DNA of 64,000 bases, taken from assembly GCA_036723735.1 (NCBI GenBank), contig DAIMGT010000013.1:1-64000 (forward strand), in the 5' to 3' direction. This document shows positions 8,770 to 16,119 of this stretch, piece by piece. Position 1 is the first letter of the stretch; the number at the start of each line of letters is the position of its first letter. The translations under genes and the position numbers were made by a program. The notes beneath the pieces are model-generated. The model did not search any database. It worked only from the letters and a program-made list of their open reading frames with translations, and was not told the DNA's origin. Source of the stretch: UBA4656 sp002405525. Its GTDB lineage: Bacteria > Pseudomonadota > Gammaproteobacteria > Xanthomonadales > Ahniellaceae.

Positions 8770-10074
8770 ATGCCGCAGGCCCGCGTGATCCCGCGCGAGC
8801 AGCACGGCATCTCGCGCCGGAACATCAGTCCGAACGCCTTGCGGGTGCTGTACCGGCTCAAGGAGGGCGGGTTCGGCGCCTTCCTGGTCGGCGGCGCGGT
8901 GCGCGACCTGCTGCTGGGCGGGCACCCCAAGGACTTCGACGTCGCCACCGATGCGACGCCGGAGCAGGTCAAGGCGCTGTTCCGCAACTGCCGCCTGATC
9001 GGGCGCCGCTTCCGCCTCGCGCATGTGGTGTTCGGGCAGGAGATCATCGAAGTCGCCACCTTCCGCGGGCTCGGCGACGACGGTTCCGGCGACCGCCATG
9101 TGGTCGACGGCGTGATCCTGCGCGACAACGTCTACGGGACCATCGAGGAAGACGCGCTGCGCCGCGACTTCACCGCCAACGCGCTGTACTACGCGATCGA
9201 CGACTTCAGCGTGCGCGATTACGCCGGCGGCTTCGAGGACGTGCGCCAGCGTACCCTGCGCCTGATCGGCGATCCCGGACAGCGCTACCGCGAAGACCCG
9301 GTGCGCATGCTGCGCGCGGTGCGGCTGGCGGCAAAGCTCGGCTTCCGCATCGACGACGCGGCCTGGGCTGCGATCTTCGAATTGGCGCCATTGATCGCCG
9401 GCGCCGCGCCGGCGCGGCTTTTCGACGAGATGCTCAAGCTGTTCCTCGGTGGACACGCCTACGAAAGCCTGCGCTGGCTGGAGGCGTCCAGCCTGCTGCG
9501 CGAGTTGCTGCCGGCCACCGCCGCGGCGATCGAGGCGCGCGGCGCCGACGAGATGCCGAAGATGATGGAAGCCGCGCTCAAGAGCACCGACTTGCGACTC
9601 GCCGAGGGCAAGCCGGTGGCGCCCGCCTTCCTGCTCGCGGCGCTGCTGTGGCCGGCCGCGCGGGAGGCGCATGCGGCCGAAGTGGCGCGCGGCGCCGATG
9701 CGCAACCGGCCTGGCTGCGGGCCGCCGACCGGGTGGTGCGCGAGCAGGCGTCGCGGATCGCGATGCCGCGTCGCTTCACCTTGCCAATGACCGAGATCTG
9801 GGCCTTGCAGACCCGACTTGAGAGCGCGACGCGCAAGCGCGCGGCGCGCCTGCTGGCCCACCCGCGGTTCCGCGCCGCCTACGATTTCCTGGTCCTGCGC
9901 GCGCTCGACGATCCGCGGCTGCGCGACCTGGCGGCGTTCTGGACCGAGGCCCAGCAGGGCGGAGCGCCGGCTCCGCCGAATGGTCCTGCGGACGGCGATG
10001 CGGCCGCGGGTGCGGTGCCGAAGAAGCGCCGTCGCCGCCGCAGTACCGCGCGCCCGGCCGCCGATGGTGACTGA
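8770..10074 (+). CDS. pcnB: Poly(A) polymerase I PcnB
   Basis: PcnB adds 3' poly(A) tails that mark RNA for decay. The protein shows VIPREQHGISRRNISPNAL at its N-terminus. Next come the nucleotidyltransferase signature LVGGAVRDLLLGGHPKDFDVATDATPE, with catalytic Asp residues, and RNCRLIGRRFRLAHVVFG. A basic Arg/Lys-rich tail ends KKRRRRRSTAR, typical of the RNA-binding C-terminus. The ATG at 8770 gives 434 residues and starts just before the conserved N-terminal block. An in-frame GTG at 8746 and a TTG at 8680 are alternatives. folK overlaps the end. Confidence 0.93.
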   Translation: MPQARVIPREQHGISRRNISPNALRVLYRLKEGGFGAFLVGGAVRDLLLGGHPKDFDVATDATPEQVKALFRNCRLIGRRFRLAHVVFGQEIIEVATFRGLGDDGSGDRHVVDGVILRDNVYGTIEEDALRRDFTANALYYAIDDFSVRDYAGGFEDVRQRTLRLIGDPGQRYREDPVRMLRAVRLAAKLGFRIDDAAWAAIFELAPLIAGAAPARLFDEMLKLFLGGHAYESLRWLEASSLLRELLPATAAAIEARGADEMPKMMEAALKSTDLRLAEGKPVAPAFLLAALLWPAAREAHAAEVARGADAQPAWLRAADRVVREQASRIAMPRRFTLPMTEIWALQTRLESATRKRAARLLAHPRFRAAYDFLVLRALDDPRLRDLAAFWTEAQQGGAPAPPNGPADGDAAAGAVPKKRRRRRSTARPAADGD

Positions 10075-10630
10075 ACCGCGCTGGCGGCGCGGCGTGTTCA
10101 TCGGGCTCGGCGCGAACCTCGGCGATCCCTGCGCCCAGATGCGCGACGCGCTGCGCCGGCTGGACGCGATGCCCGAGGTGCGGTTGCGGGCGGTGTCGCG
10201 TCCCTACCGCACCCCCCCGTGGGGCCTGCGCGAGCAGCCGGAGTTCACCAATGCGGTGGCCGAGGTCGAAACCCCACTGGCAGCGGCCGATCTTCTGCCG
10301 CGGCTGCTCGCAGTGGAACGCGATGGCGGGCGCGAGCGCGGCGGCGGGCGCTGGGGGCCGCGCACCATCGACCTCGATCTGCTGCTCGACGGCGCGACCG
10401 TGGTCGACCGCTCCGGCTGCCGCGTGCCGCACCCGCGGCTGCACGAGCGCGCCTTCGTGCTGGTGCCGCTGTGGGAATTGGCGCCGCAGGCGATGATCCC
10501 CGGGCGCGGCCGCGTGGCGGCGCTGCTGGACGCGATCGATGCTGCCGAGCGGTCCGCGGTGGCCGCCCTGCCGACGTCGATTGACCCGCGAGCGGCGGCG
10601 CGTCGATCATCAGGCGCTTCTGCGAGGTGA
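10064..10630 (+). CDS. folK: 2-amino-4-hydroxy-6-hydroxymethyldihydropteridine diphosphokinase FolK
   Basis: FolK transfers pyrophosphate from ATP to hydroxymethyldihydropterin in folate synthesis. The 188-residue protein shows IGLGANLGDP near the start, the signature RWGPRTIDLDLLL (residues about 102-114) with the metal-binding Asp pair, and PHPRLHERAFVLVPL. The ATG at 10064 lies inside the end of pcnB, overlapping by 11 bases, which suggests coupling. The next gene, panB, begins four bases after the stop. The pcnB-folK-panBC order is common in gammaproteobacteria. Confidence 0.94.
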   Translation: MVTEPRWRRGVFIGLGANLGDPCAQMRDALRRLDAMPEVRLRAVSRPYRTPPWGLREQPEFTNAVAEVETPLAAADLLPRLLAVERDGGRERGGGRWGPRTIDLDLLLDGATVVDRSGCRVPHPRLHERAFVLVPLWELAPQAMIPGRGRVAALLDAIDAAERSAVAALPTSIDPRAAARRSSGASAR

Positions 10631-10633
10631 TGC

Positions 10634-11461
10634 ATGGGCTATGCCGATCCATCCGCGGGGACGCCCGCGCCGCTGACCGTCGACGGGCTTGCGCGCCGCA
10701 CGCGCGATGGCGCCCGGCTGGCGGTAGTGACCGCCTACGACGCCGGCATCGCGCGCGCCGCAGAGCGCGCTGGCATCGACATCCTGCTGGTGGGCGACTC
10801 GCTGGGCATGGTGGTGCAGGGTTTCGACACCACGCTGCCGGTGACCGTCGACCACATGGTCTATCACTGCGCCGCGGTGGCGCGCGGTGCGCGGCGCACC
10901 CTGCGCGCCGCCGACATGCCGTTCGGGTCCGCGCCGGACCCCGCGACCGCCTACCGCAACGCCGTGCGCATGATCGCGGAAGGCGGCGCGGACATGGTCA
11001 AGCTCGAAGGTGCCGGCCACATGCTGGACGTGATCCGCTATCTGGTCGAGCGCGACATCCCGGTCTGCGCGCACCTCGGGCTGACGCCGCAGTCGGTGCT
11101 CAGGCTCGGCGGCTACCGCGTACAGGGCCGGGAGGACGCGGCCGCCGAGCGGCTGCGCGCGGAGGCGCGCGCGGTCGCCGAGGCCGGCGCCAGCGCCCTG
11201 GTCCTTGAATGCGTGCCGGCTGCCCTGGCGCAAGGCATCACCGCCCGGCTGCTGATTCCGACCATCGGCATCGGCGCCGGCCCGCACTGCGACGGCCAGG
11301 TGCTGGTGAGCACCGACCTGCTGGGGCTCGGCGAGGGCCGCCGGCCGCGCTTCGTGCGCGACTTCCTCGCCGGCCGGGGTTCGATCGGGGAGGCCTTCCG
11401 CGCCTATGCGGATGCGGTGCGCGATGGCTCGTTTCCGGCCGCCGAAGAGTCCTACGTCTGA
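10634..11461 (+). CDS. panB: Ketopantoate hydroxymethyltransferase PanB
   Basis: PanB transfers a hydroxymethyl group from 5,10-methylene-tetrahydrofolate to 2-oxoisovalerate, the first step of pantothenate synthesis. The 275-residue TIM-barrel protein has VVTAYDAGIARAAERAG, DILLVGDSLGMVVQGFD with the Mg-binding Asp, and MVKLEGA. It also has the catalytic Glu segment LVLECVP and the IPTIGIGAGPHCDGQVLV block. GAGGTG lies a few bases before the ATG. Its stop overlaps the panC start by one base (TGATG). Confidence 0.96.
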   Translation: MGYADPSAGTPAPLTVDGLARRTRDGARLAVVTAYDAGIARAAERAGIDILLVGDSLGMVVQGFDTTLPVTVDHMVYHCAAVARGARRTLRAADMPFGSAPDPATAYRNAVRMIAEGGADMVKLEGAGHMLDVIRYLVERDIPVCAHLGLTPQSVLRLGGYRVQGREDAAAERLRAEARAVAEAGASALVLECVPAALAQGITARLLIPTIGIGAGPHCDGQVLVSTDLLGLGEGRRPRFVRDFLAGRGSIGEAFRAYADAVRDGSFPAAEESYV

Positions 11462-12306
11462 TGCTCGAGCGTACGCACCGGATCGAAGGAGTGCGCGACG
11501 CCGTCCGGGCCTGGCGCGATGCGGGGCTGCCTGTCGCCTTCGTCCCGACCATGGGCAACCTGCACGAGGGCCATTACTCGCTGCTCGACCAGGCGCGCCG
11601 CGGCGGCGCCAGGGTGGTGGCCAGCGTGTTCGTCAATCCCACGCAGTTCGGCCCCGGCGAGGACTACGGTCGCTATCCGCGCACGTTGGAAGCCGATGCC
11701 GCAGGGCTCGCCGCGCGCGGTTGCGACCTGCTGTTCTCGCCGGCGGTGCATGAGATGTATCCGCGAGGCCTGCGTGACCTGGTGCAGGTCCGCGTGCCGG
11801 GCCTGGAGGACATCCTGTGCGGGGCCTTCCGGCCGGGGCACTTCGCCGGCGTGGCGACCGTGGTGGCGAGACTGTTCGGGATCGTGCAGCCGGACCGGGC
11901 GGTGTTCGGCGCCAAGGACTGGCAGCAGCTGCAGGTGGTGCGGCGCATGGTGCACGATCTGGCGCTGCCGGTGGCGGTCGAGGAAGGTGCGACGATCCGC
12001 GAGTCCGACGGTCTGGCCCTGAGTTCGCGCAACCAGTACCTGGAGTCCGCCGAGCGTGCCCGCGCGCCGCGCCTGCACGCGGCCCTGTCCGCAGCGCGCG
12101 ACGCAATACGTGCTGGCGTCGATCCTGTCGTCGCGGAGTCCCGCGCGCAGGATGTTCTGGCCGCCGACGGATTCCGCCCCGACTACGTCACCGTGCGGCT
12201 GGCCGATGACCTGGCGGCTCCGCTGGCGCCCGGGCAGCGCCGGATCGTGCTGGCCGCCGCCTGGCTGGGTCGCACGCGATTGATCGACAACCTGTTGATC
12301 GACTGA
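11461..12306 (+). CDS. panC: Pantothenate synthetase PanC
   Basis: PanC joins pantoate and beta-alanine using ATP. The 281-residue protein contains the class motif PTMGNLHEGHYSLL, where HEGH is the HxGH adenylate-binding site. It also has VFVNPTQFGPGEDYGRYPR, FRPGHFAGVATVVARLF, FGAKDWQQL and the second signature SSRNQYL. It begins inside the panB stop codon and completes the vitamin B5 pathway together with panB and the nearby panD. The 446 bases after it hold a repeat and a structured region before panD. Confidence 0.96.
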   Translation: MLERTHRIEGVRDAVRAWRDAGLPVAFVPTMGNLHEGHYSLLDQARRGGARVVASVFVNPTQFGPGEDYGRYPRTLEADAAGLAARGCDLLFSPAVHEMYPRGLRDLVQVRVPGLEDILCGAFRPGHFAGVATVVARLFGIVQPDRAVFGAKDWQQLQVVRRMVHDLALPVAVEEGATIRESDGLALSSRNQYLESAERARAPRLHAALSAARDAIRAGVDPVVAESRAQDVLAADGFRPDYVTVRLADDLAAPLAPGQRRIVLAAAWLGRTRLIDNLLID

Positions 12307-12316
12307 GAGGCCAAGA

Positions 12317-12415
12317 AAATCAGCCTCTGCCATGGATGGCCCGCGCACGTGATCCTGCAAACAAGGGCATGCGTCGCGGAAGCGGGTCCGGACCGGTGCC
12401 GGACGCGCGACGGGA
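12317..12415 (+). repeat. Dispersed hairpin element, copy A (downstream of panC)
   Basis: This is the first clear member of a roughly 100-bp repeat family. It shares AGCCTCT, GCCATGGATGGC, AAGGGCATG and the hairpin GTCCGG/CCGGAC with copies at 14700-14807 and, inverted, 22671-22770. It starts 10 bases after the panC stop. The first hairpin arm is shortened compared with the other copies. No coding potential is evident. Confidence 0.75.
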
Positions 12416-12429
12416 AGAGCCCGCGGAAA

Positions 12430-12669
12430 GTGGGTTTTTTCGCAGGCGCTGAGGCTCCCTCAGGGAGCGATTGTTGCGCGGAAGCAACGTCGACGCCCTC
12501 TGCTTGGCCTCCGCGCAACAAGGGTGTTGCTTTTCTCCACCGAGTGGCGTACCGTGCAACCTGTGCTCCGGGGAGACCGTGATCGGTCCCCGGAAACGCA
12601 GGGCGCAGGCTTTTGAGGTATTCGTCACTCCGATTCAACCCTCGCCGGAAGGTCGAGGGTTTTTTTTTG
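12430..12669 (+). ncRNA. Strongly structured region ending in a terminator: candidate small RNA or long 5' leader
   Basis: There is no supported gene between panC and panD (12307-12752). Besides repeat copy A, the gap contains a run of perfect stems: GCTCCC/GGGAGC (12454-12468), then TTGTTGCGCGGA/TCCGCGCAACAA, a 12-bp perfect stem (12471-12482 with 12510-12521). Next is CCGGGG..ACCG/CGGTCCCCGG with an AG bulge and TGAT loop (12568-12593), and last a terminator at 12637-12669. Order, strength and the terminal T run suggest a stable transcript of about 200-240 bases. I do not recognise a known RNA family and see no clear promoter. It could also be two unrelated structures. Confidence 0.35.
12637..12669 (+). 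terminator. Rho-independent terminator upstream of panD
   Basis: The stem AACCCTCG/CGAGGGTT (12637-12644 with 12654-12661) encloses the loop CCGGAAGGT, and the following run has nine T. It ends transcription coming from panC or from the structured region, so panD must have its own promoter. Confidence 0.88.
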
Positions 12670-12752
12670 CACCGCGCATGTTGCATCGCGGCAGCCAAGG
12701 CTGCATAACGGAGCGCGTGGTCGGGGATGCCCCGCCGAGCCGAGACGCCGCC

Positions 12753-13133
12753 ATGCAACTGAACTTCCTCAAAGCGAAGATCCACCGCGCCACGGTCACC
12801 CAGGCCGAGCTGCACTACGAGGGCTCCTGTGCCATCGACGGCCGCCTGCTCGATCTGTCCGGCATCCGCGAGTACGAGCAGATCCACATCTACAACGTCA
12901 GCAACGGCGAGCGCTTCGTGACCTACGCGATCCGCGCCGATGAAGGCAGCGGCACGATCTCGATCAACGGCGCCGCAGCCCACAAGGCGCAGCCGGGTGA
13001 CATCATCATCATCTGCGCCTACGCGCAGATCGACGCCGCTGCGGCCATCGATTTCAGGCCGACCCTGGTCTACGTCGATCGGAACAACCTGCTGACCCAC
13101 ATCAACCACTCGATTCCGCGGCAGGCGGCCTGA
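12753..13133 (+). CDS. panD: Aspartate 1-decarboxylase PanD
   Basis: PanD makes beta-alanine from aspartate for pantothenate synthesis. The 126-residue pro-enzyme self-cleaves between Gly24 and Ser25 in YEGSCAID to create its pyruvoyl cofactor, and that site is intact. Other family segments are KAKIHRATVTQAEL, the Tyr in REYEQIHIYN, and NGAAAHKAQPGDIIIICAYA. The ATG at 12753 gives the standard start MQLNFLKAKIHRA. The pgi gene starts three bases after its stop, as in Xanthomonas relatives. Confidence 0.96.
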   Translation: MQLNFLKAKIHRATVTQAELHYEGSCAIDGRLLDLSGIREYEQIHIYNVSNGERFVTYAIRADEGSGTISINGAAAHKAQPGDIIIICAYAQIDAAAAIDFRPTLVYVDRNNLLTHINHSIPRQAA

Positions 13134-13136
13134 GCA

Positions 13137-14693
13137 GTGTCGCGCGGCAGCGGCGACTGGCTCGACCTCGAAGGTCACGCGGCGCGGCTGCGCGACACCG
13201 ACTTGCGCGCGCTGTGCGCCCTCCCGAACCGGGAGCGGCGCCACGTGATGGCGGTCGCCGGCGTGCACGCCGACTTTTCTCGCCAGCGCCTCGACGATGC
13301 GGCGCTCGATTCCCTGCTCGCGCTGGCCAATCGCTGCCGCCATGCCGGGGCCGTGCGGTCGCTCGTCGGTGGCGCGGTCGTCAATCCGACGGAGGGCCGG
13401 CCCGCCCTGCATACGGCGCTGCGCGACCTCGACGGCTGGGCGTCCGGCGCGGAAGCGGTGCGCGCCGCGCGCGCGGCGGCCGAGGTGCGCGCGCGGATGC
13501 GGATGATCGTCGACGCCTGGGCCGCCGATCCGGACGCCACCGACGTGGTGCACGTCGGCATCGGCGGCTCCGACCTTGGACCGCGGCTCGCGTGCGAGGC
13601 GCTCGCCCGGCCGCAGCCGCCGCGCATGCGCGTGCACTTCCTCGCCAACGTCGACGGCCACGCGGCGGCCGCCCTGCTGTCGCGGCTCGACCCGCGCCGC
13701 ACCCGCGTGTGCCTGGTGTCGAAGAGTTTTGGCACCCAGGAGACCCTGCTCAACGGCGTCCTGCTGCGCGGCTGGCTGGGCGACGGTGGGGCGTCCCGCA
13801 TGCTGGCGGTCACCGCGAGGCCCGAGGCGGCCGCGCAACTGGGCATCGCCGCCGACGCCGTGCTGCCGATGTGGGACTGGGTCGGAGGGCGCTATTCGCT
13901 GTGGTCCGCAGTCGGCTTGCCGATCGCGCTGCTGCACGGCATGGACGCTTTCGAGCGCTTGCTGGCCGGCGCGCAGGCAATGGATCGGCACTATGCGGCG
14001 GCCGCGCCAGCCGACAACCTGCCGTTGCGCATGGCGCTGGTGGGCGTGTGGAACCGCAGCCTGCTCGGAATGCCTACGCTGGCGCTGGCGCCCTACGACG
14101 AGCGCCTGCGGCTGCTGCCGGCCTGGCTGCAGCAGACCGACATGGAATCCAACGGCAAGCGGGTGGCGCTCGACGGCAGCCCGCTGGAGCGAGCTGCGGC
14201 GCCAGTGGTCTGGGGCGAGGTCGGCACCAACGCGCAGCACGCCTACTTCCAGTCGCTGCACCAGGGCGTCGATGTCGTGCCGATTGACTTCATCGGTGTC
14301 GCCAACCCCGATCACCACCACCGTGGCCACCACGACGCGCTGCTCGCCAACCTGCTCGCGCAGTCGGCCGCGCTGGCGCAGGGCACGGACGGCGGCGAGG
14401 GTGCGCTCGCCGCGCACCGCGCCTGCCCCGGTGGTCGGCCCAGCACGCTGCTGCTGCTGGACCGCCTCACGCCCGAGCGCGTCGGCGCGCTGCTCGCGCT
14501 CTACGAGCACAAGGTGCACGCGCAAGGCGTGCTGTGGGGTGTGAATTCGTTCGACCAGTGGGGAGTGGAACTCGGCAAGAAGCTCGCCAACGGGCTGCTG
14601 CCCGCGATCGCCGGCAGCGGCGAGGCCGCGGGGGCCGATCCGGTCACGCGCGCGCAGATCGCAGCCATCCGCGGAATGCGGGGCGAGGGCTGA
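13137..14693 (+). CDS. pgi: Glucose-6-phosphate isomerase
   Basis: Pgi interconverts glucose-6-phosphate and fructose-6-phosphate. The 518-residue protein carries HVGIGGSDLGPRL, LVSKSFGTQETL, the first signature with WDWVGGRYSLWSAVGLPIAL, and the catalytic Glu in VVWGEVGTNAQHAYFQSLHQG. The catalytic Lys is in NSFDQWGVELGKKLA near the C-terminus. The GTG start at 13137 lies three bases after the panD stop. It is a little shorter than the 549-residue E. coli enzyme, which fits the Xanthomonas-type form. Confidence 0.96.
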   Translation: MSRGSGDWLDLEGHAARLRDTDLRALCALPNRERRHVMAVAGVHADFSRQRLDDAALDSLLALANRCRHAGAVRSLVGGAVVNPTEGRPALHTALRDLDGWASGAEAVRAARAAAEVRARMRMIVDAWAADPDATDVVHVGIGGSDLGPRLACEALARPQPPRMRVHFLANVDGHAAAALLSRLDPRRTRVCLVSKSFGTQETLLNGVLLRGWLGDGGASRMLAVTARPEAAAQLGIAADAVLPMWDWVGGRYSLWSAVGLPIALLHGMDAFERLLAGAQAMDRHYAAAAPADNLPLRMALVGVWNRSLLGMPTLALAPYDERLRLLPAWLQQTDMESNGKRVALDGSPLERAAAPVVWGEVGTNAQHAYFQSLHQGVDVVPIDFIGVANPDHHHRGHHDALLANLLAQSAALAQGTDGGEGALAAHRACPGGRPSTLLLLDRLTPERVGALLALYEHKVHAQGVLWGVNSFDQWGVELGKKLANGLLPAIAGSGEAAGADPVTRAQIAAIRGMRGEG

Positions 14694-14699
14694 GGGGTT

Positions 14700-14807
14700 G
14701 TGAAAAAACAGCCTCTCGGGCAGGCCATGGATGGCGCGCGCGCGGGTCATGCACGCAAGGGCATGATTCGCGGGAGCGAGTCCGGGCCTTTGCCGGACTC
14801 GCGACTG
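14700..14807 (+). repeat. Dispersed hairpin element, copy B (between convergent pgi and queG)
   Basis: This copy is nearly identical to copy C over about 100 bases when that copy is reverse-complemented. Three stems are visible: GCCT/AGGC (CTCGGGC loop), CATGC/GCATG and GAGTCCGG/CCGGACTC. It begins 6-7 bases after the pgi stop. The remaining 157 bases up to the queG stop contain nothing I can assign. Confidence 0.85.
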
Positions 14808-14964
14808 TATGAGCTCACAGGACATGTGCTTTTGCACAGGCTCTGAGGACTTCATCGCGGCGCATGCGCTGCGCCCGGAAGACCGGCAGGTGCGAGGCGC
14901 AGCGGCAGTGCGGGTCGGCCGGGCGCGCTGCGCGGTCGGTCCCTCGGGGACTCTCGATCGCCTG

Positions 14965-16053
14965 TCAGCCGGTGCCGGCGGCGCGCGATCCGTCCTGCTG
15001 CCGGGCCAGCGCCCACGCAACGTGTTCGCGTACGACCGCCGACGGGTGCGAAACGCGGTCCTGCAGCGCCGCGACCACGTGCGGCGATGGCGGTGCGTTG
15101 CCCAGTGCCACCGCAATGTTGCGCAGCCAGCGCTCGTGCCCGATGCGGCGGATCGCGGAGCCTTCCGTCCGGTGCAGGAACTCGTCCTCCTCCCACGCGA
15201 AGACTTCCAGCAGACTGGCGTGGGCCAGCCCGTGGCGCTGGCGGAAGTCAGGTTCGCCGGCCAGACGGGCGAACCGGTTCCATGGGCAGACCAGCTGGCA
15301 ATCGTCGCAGCCGTAGATGCGGTTGCCCAGCAGCGGACGCAGGTCCTCGGGGATCGTGCCCGCGTGCTCGATCGTCAGGTAGGACACGCAGCGGCGCGCG
15401 TCGAGCCGGTACGGTGCGACGATGGCCTGCGTAGGGCAGGCCGTGAGGCAGCGGGTGCAGGTGCCGCAGTGGTCGCGTGCGGGCTGGTCGACCGGCAGCG
15501 GCAGATCCACGAAGATCTCGCCGAGAAAGAACCACGACCCGGTGTTCTTGTCGATCAGGTTGGTGTGCTTGCCGATCCAGCCCAGACCCGCGTCGCGCGC
15601 CAGCGGCTTCTCCAGCACCGGTGCGGAATCGACGAACACCCGATGGCCGAACGGCCCGATCGCCGTCACGATGCGGTCGGCGAGTCGCTGCAGCCGGCCG
15701 CGCAGCACCTTGTGGTAGTCGCGGCCCAGGGCGTAGCGCGACACATAGGCCCGTGTCGGGTCGTCGAGCGCCGCCTGCATTGACCCGTCGTCGGCAAGGT
15801 AGTCCATCCGCGCGGAGAGCACCCGCAGCGTGCCGGGAACCAATTCCGCCGGCCGCGAGCGCTTGCTTCCATGGCGCGCCATCCAGTCCATGCTGCCGTG
15901 CCAGCCAAGGTCGAGCCACTCGGCGAGCCGGCGCTCGTCCTCGGCGAGGTCGATGCCGGCGATGCCGACATGCTGGAAGCCGAGTTCCGCGCCCCAGCGG
16001 CGGATATCGGCGGCGATTGCGACTGCATCGAAGGCGGCGGGTGGTGCGGGCAT
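14965..16053 (-). CDS. queG: Epoxyqueuosine reductase QueG
   Basis: QueG reduces epoxyqueuosine to queuosine in tRNA, the last step of the pathway, using cobalamin and two 4Fe-4S clusters. The 362-residue protein contains the ferredoxin-like cluster motifs CGTCTRCLTACP and CDDCQLVCPWN, the conserved VFVDSAPVLEKPLARDAGLGWIGK segment, and an armadillo/HEAT-like C-terminus. The start at 16053 gives MPAPPAAFDAVAIAADIRRW. A TATACT box lies six bases upstream, which suggests a leaderless mRNA. It is divergent from nnr. Confidence 0.95.
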   Translation of the reverse strand: MPAPPAAFDAVAIAADIRRWGAELGFQHVGIAGIDLAEDERRLAEWLDLGWHGSMDWMARHGSKRSRPAELVPGTLRVLSARMDYLADDGSMQAALDDPTRAYVSRYALGRDYHKVLRGRLQRLADRIVTAIGPFGHRVFVDSAPVLEKPLARDAGLGWIGKHTNLIDKNTGSWFFLGEIFVDLPLPVDQPARDHCGTCTRCLTACPTQAIVAPYRLDARRCVSYLTIEHAGTIPEDLRPLLGNRIYGCDDCQLVCPWNRFARLAGEPDFRQRHGLAHASLLEVFAWEEDEFLHRTEGSAIRRIGHERWLRNIAVALGNAPPSPHVVAALQDRVSHPSAVVREHVAWALARQQDGSRAAGTG

Positions 16054-16059
16054 GCGCAC

Positions 16060-16065
16060 AGTATA
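16060..16065 (-). promoter_or_regulatory. Candidate -10 box of a leaderless queG transcript
   Basis: On the minus strand TATACT ends six bases before the queG ATG, so transcription would begin at or next to the start codon. No clear -35 box is seen, so the call rests on the -10 hexamer and its spacing. Confidence 0.5.
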
Positions 16066-16107
16066 GGCAGCGGCCGCGCGCGGCTCGCGCGCGCCGCGGG
16101 CTTGCGA

Positions 16108-16113
16108 TCTAAT
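16108..16113 (+). promoter_or_regulatory. Candidate -10 box of a leaderless nnr transcript
   Basis: TCTAAT ends six bases before the nnr ATG at 16120, mirroring the arrangement for queG on the other strand. No Shine-Dalgarno sequence is visible before that ATG. Confidence 0.45.
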
Positions 16114-16119
16114 GTCGGC

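Noticed and set aside
12320..12628. Minus-strand 102-codon frame between panC and panD
   Set aside because: It has no recognisable motif or ribosome site and runs through repeat copy A and the perfect stems, so it is most likely non-coding.
12183..15116. 977-codon minus-strand frame across panD and pgi
   Set aside because: It runs antisense to two clearly recognised genes, has no family motif and shows repetitive Arg/His/Gln composition typical of shadows.
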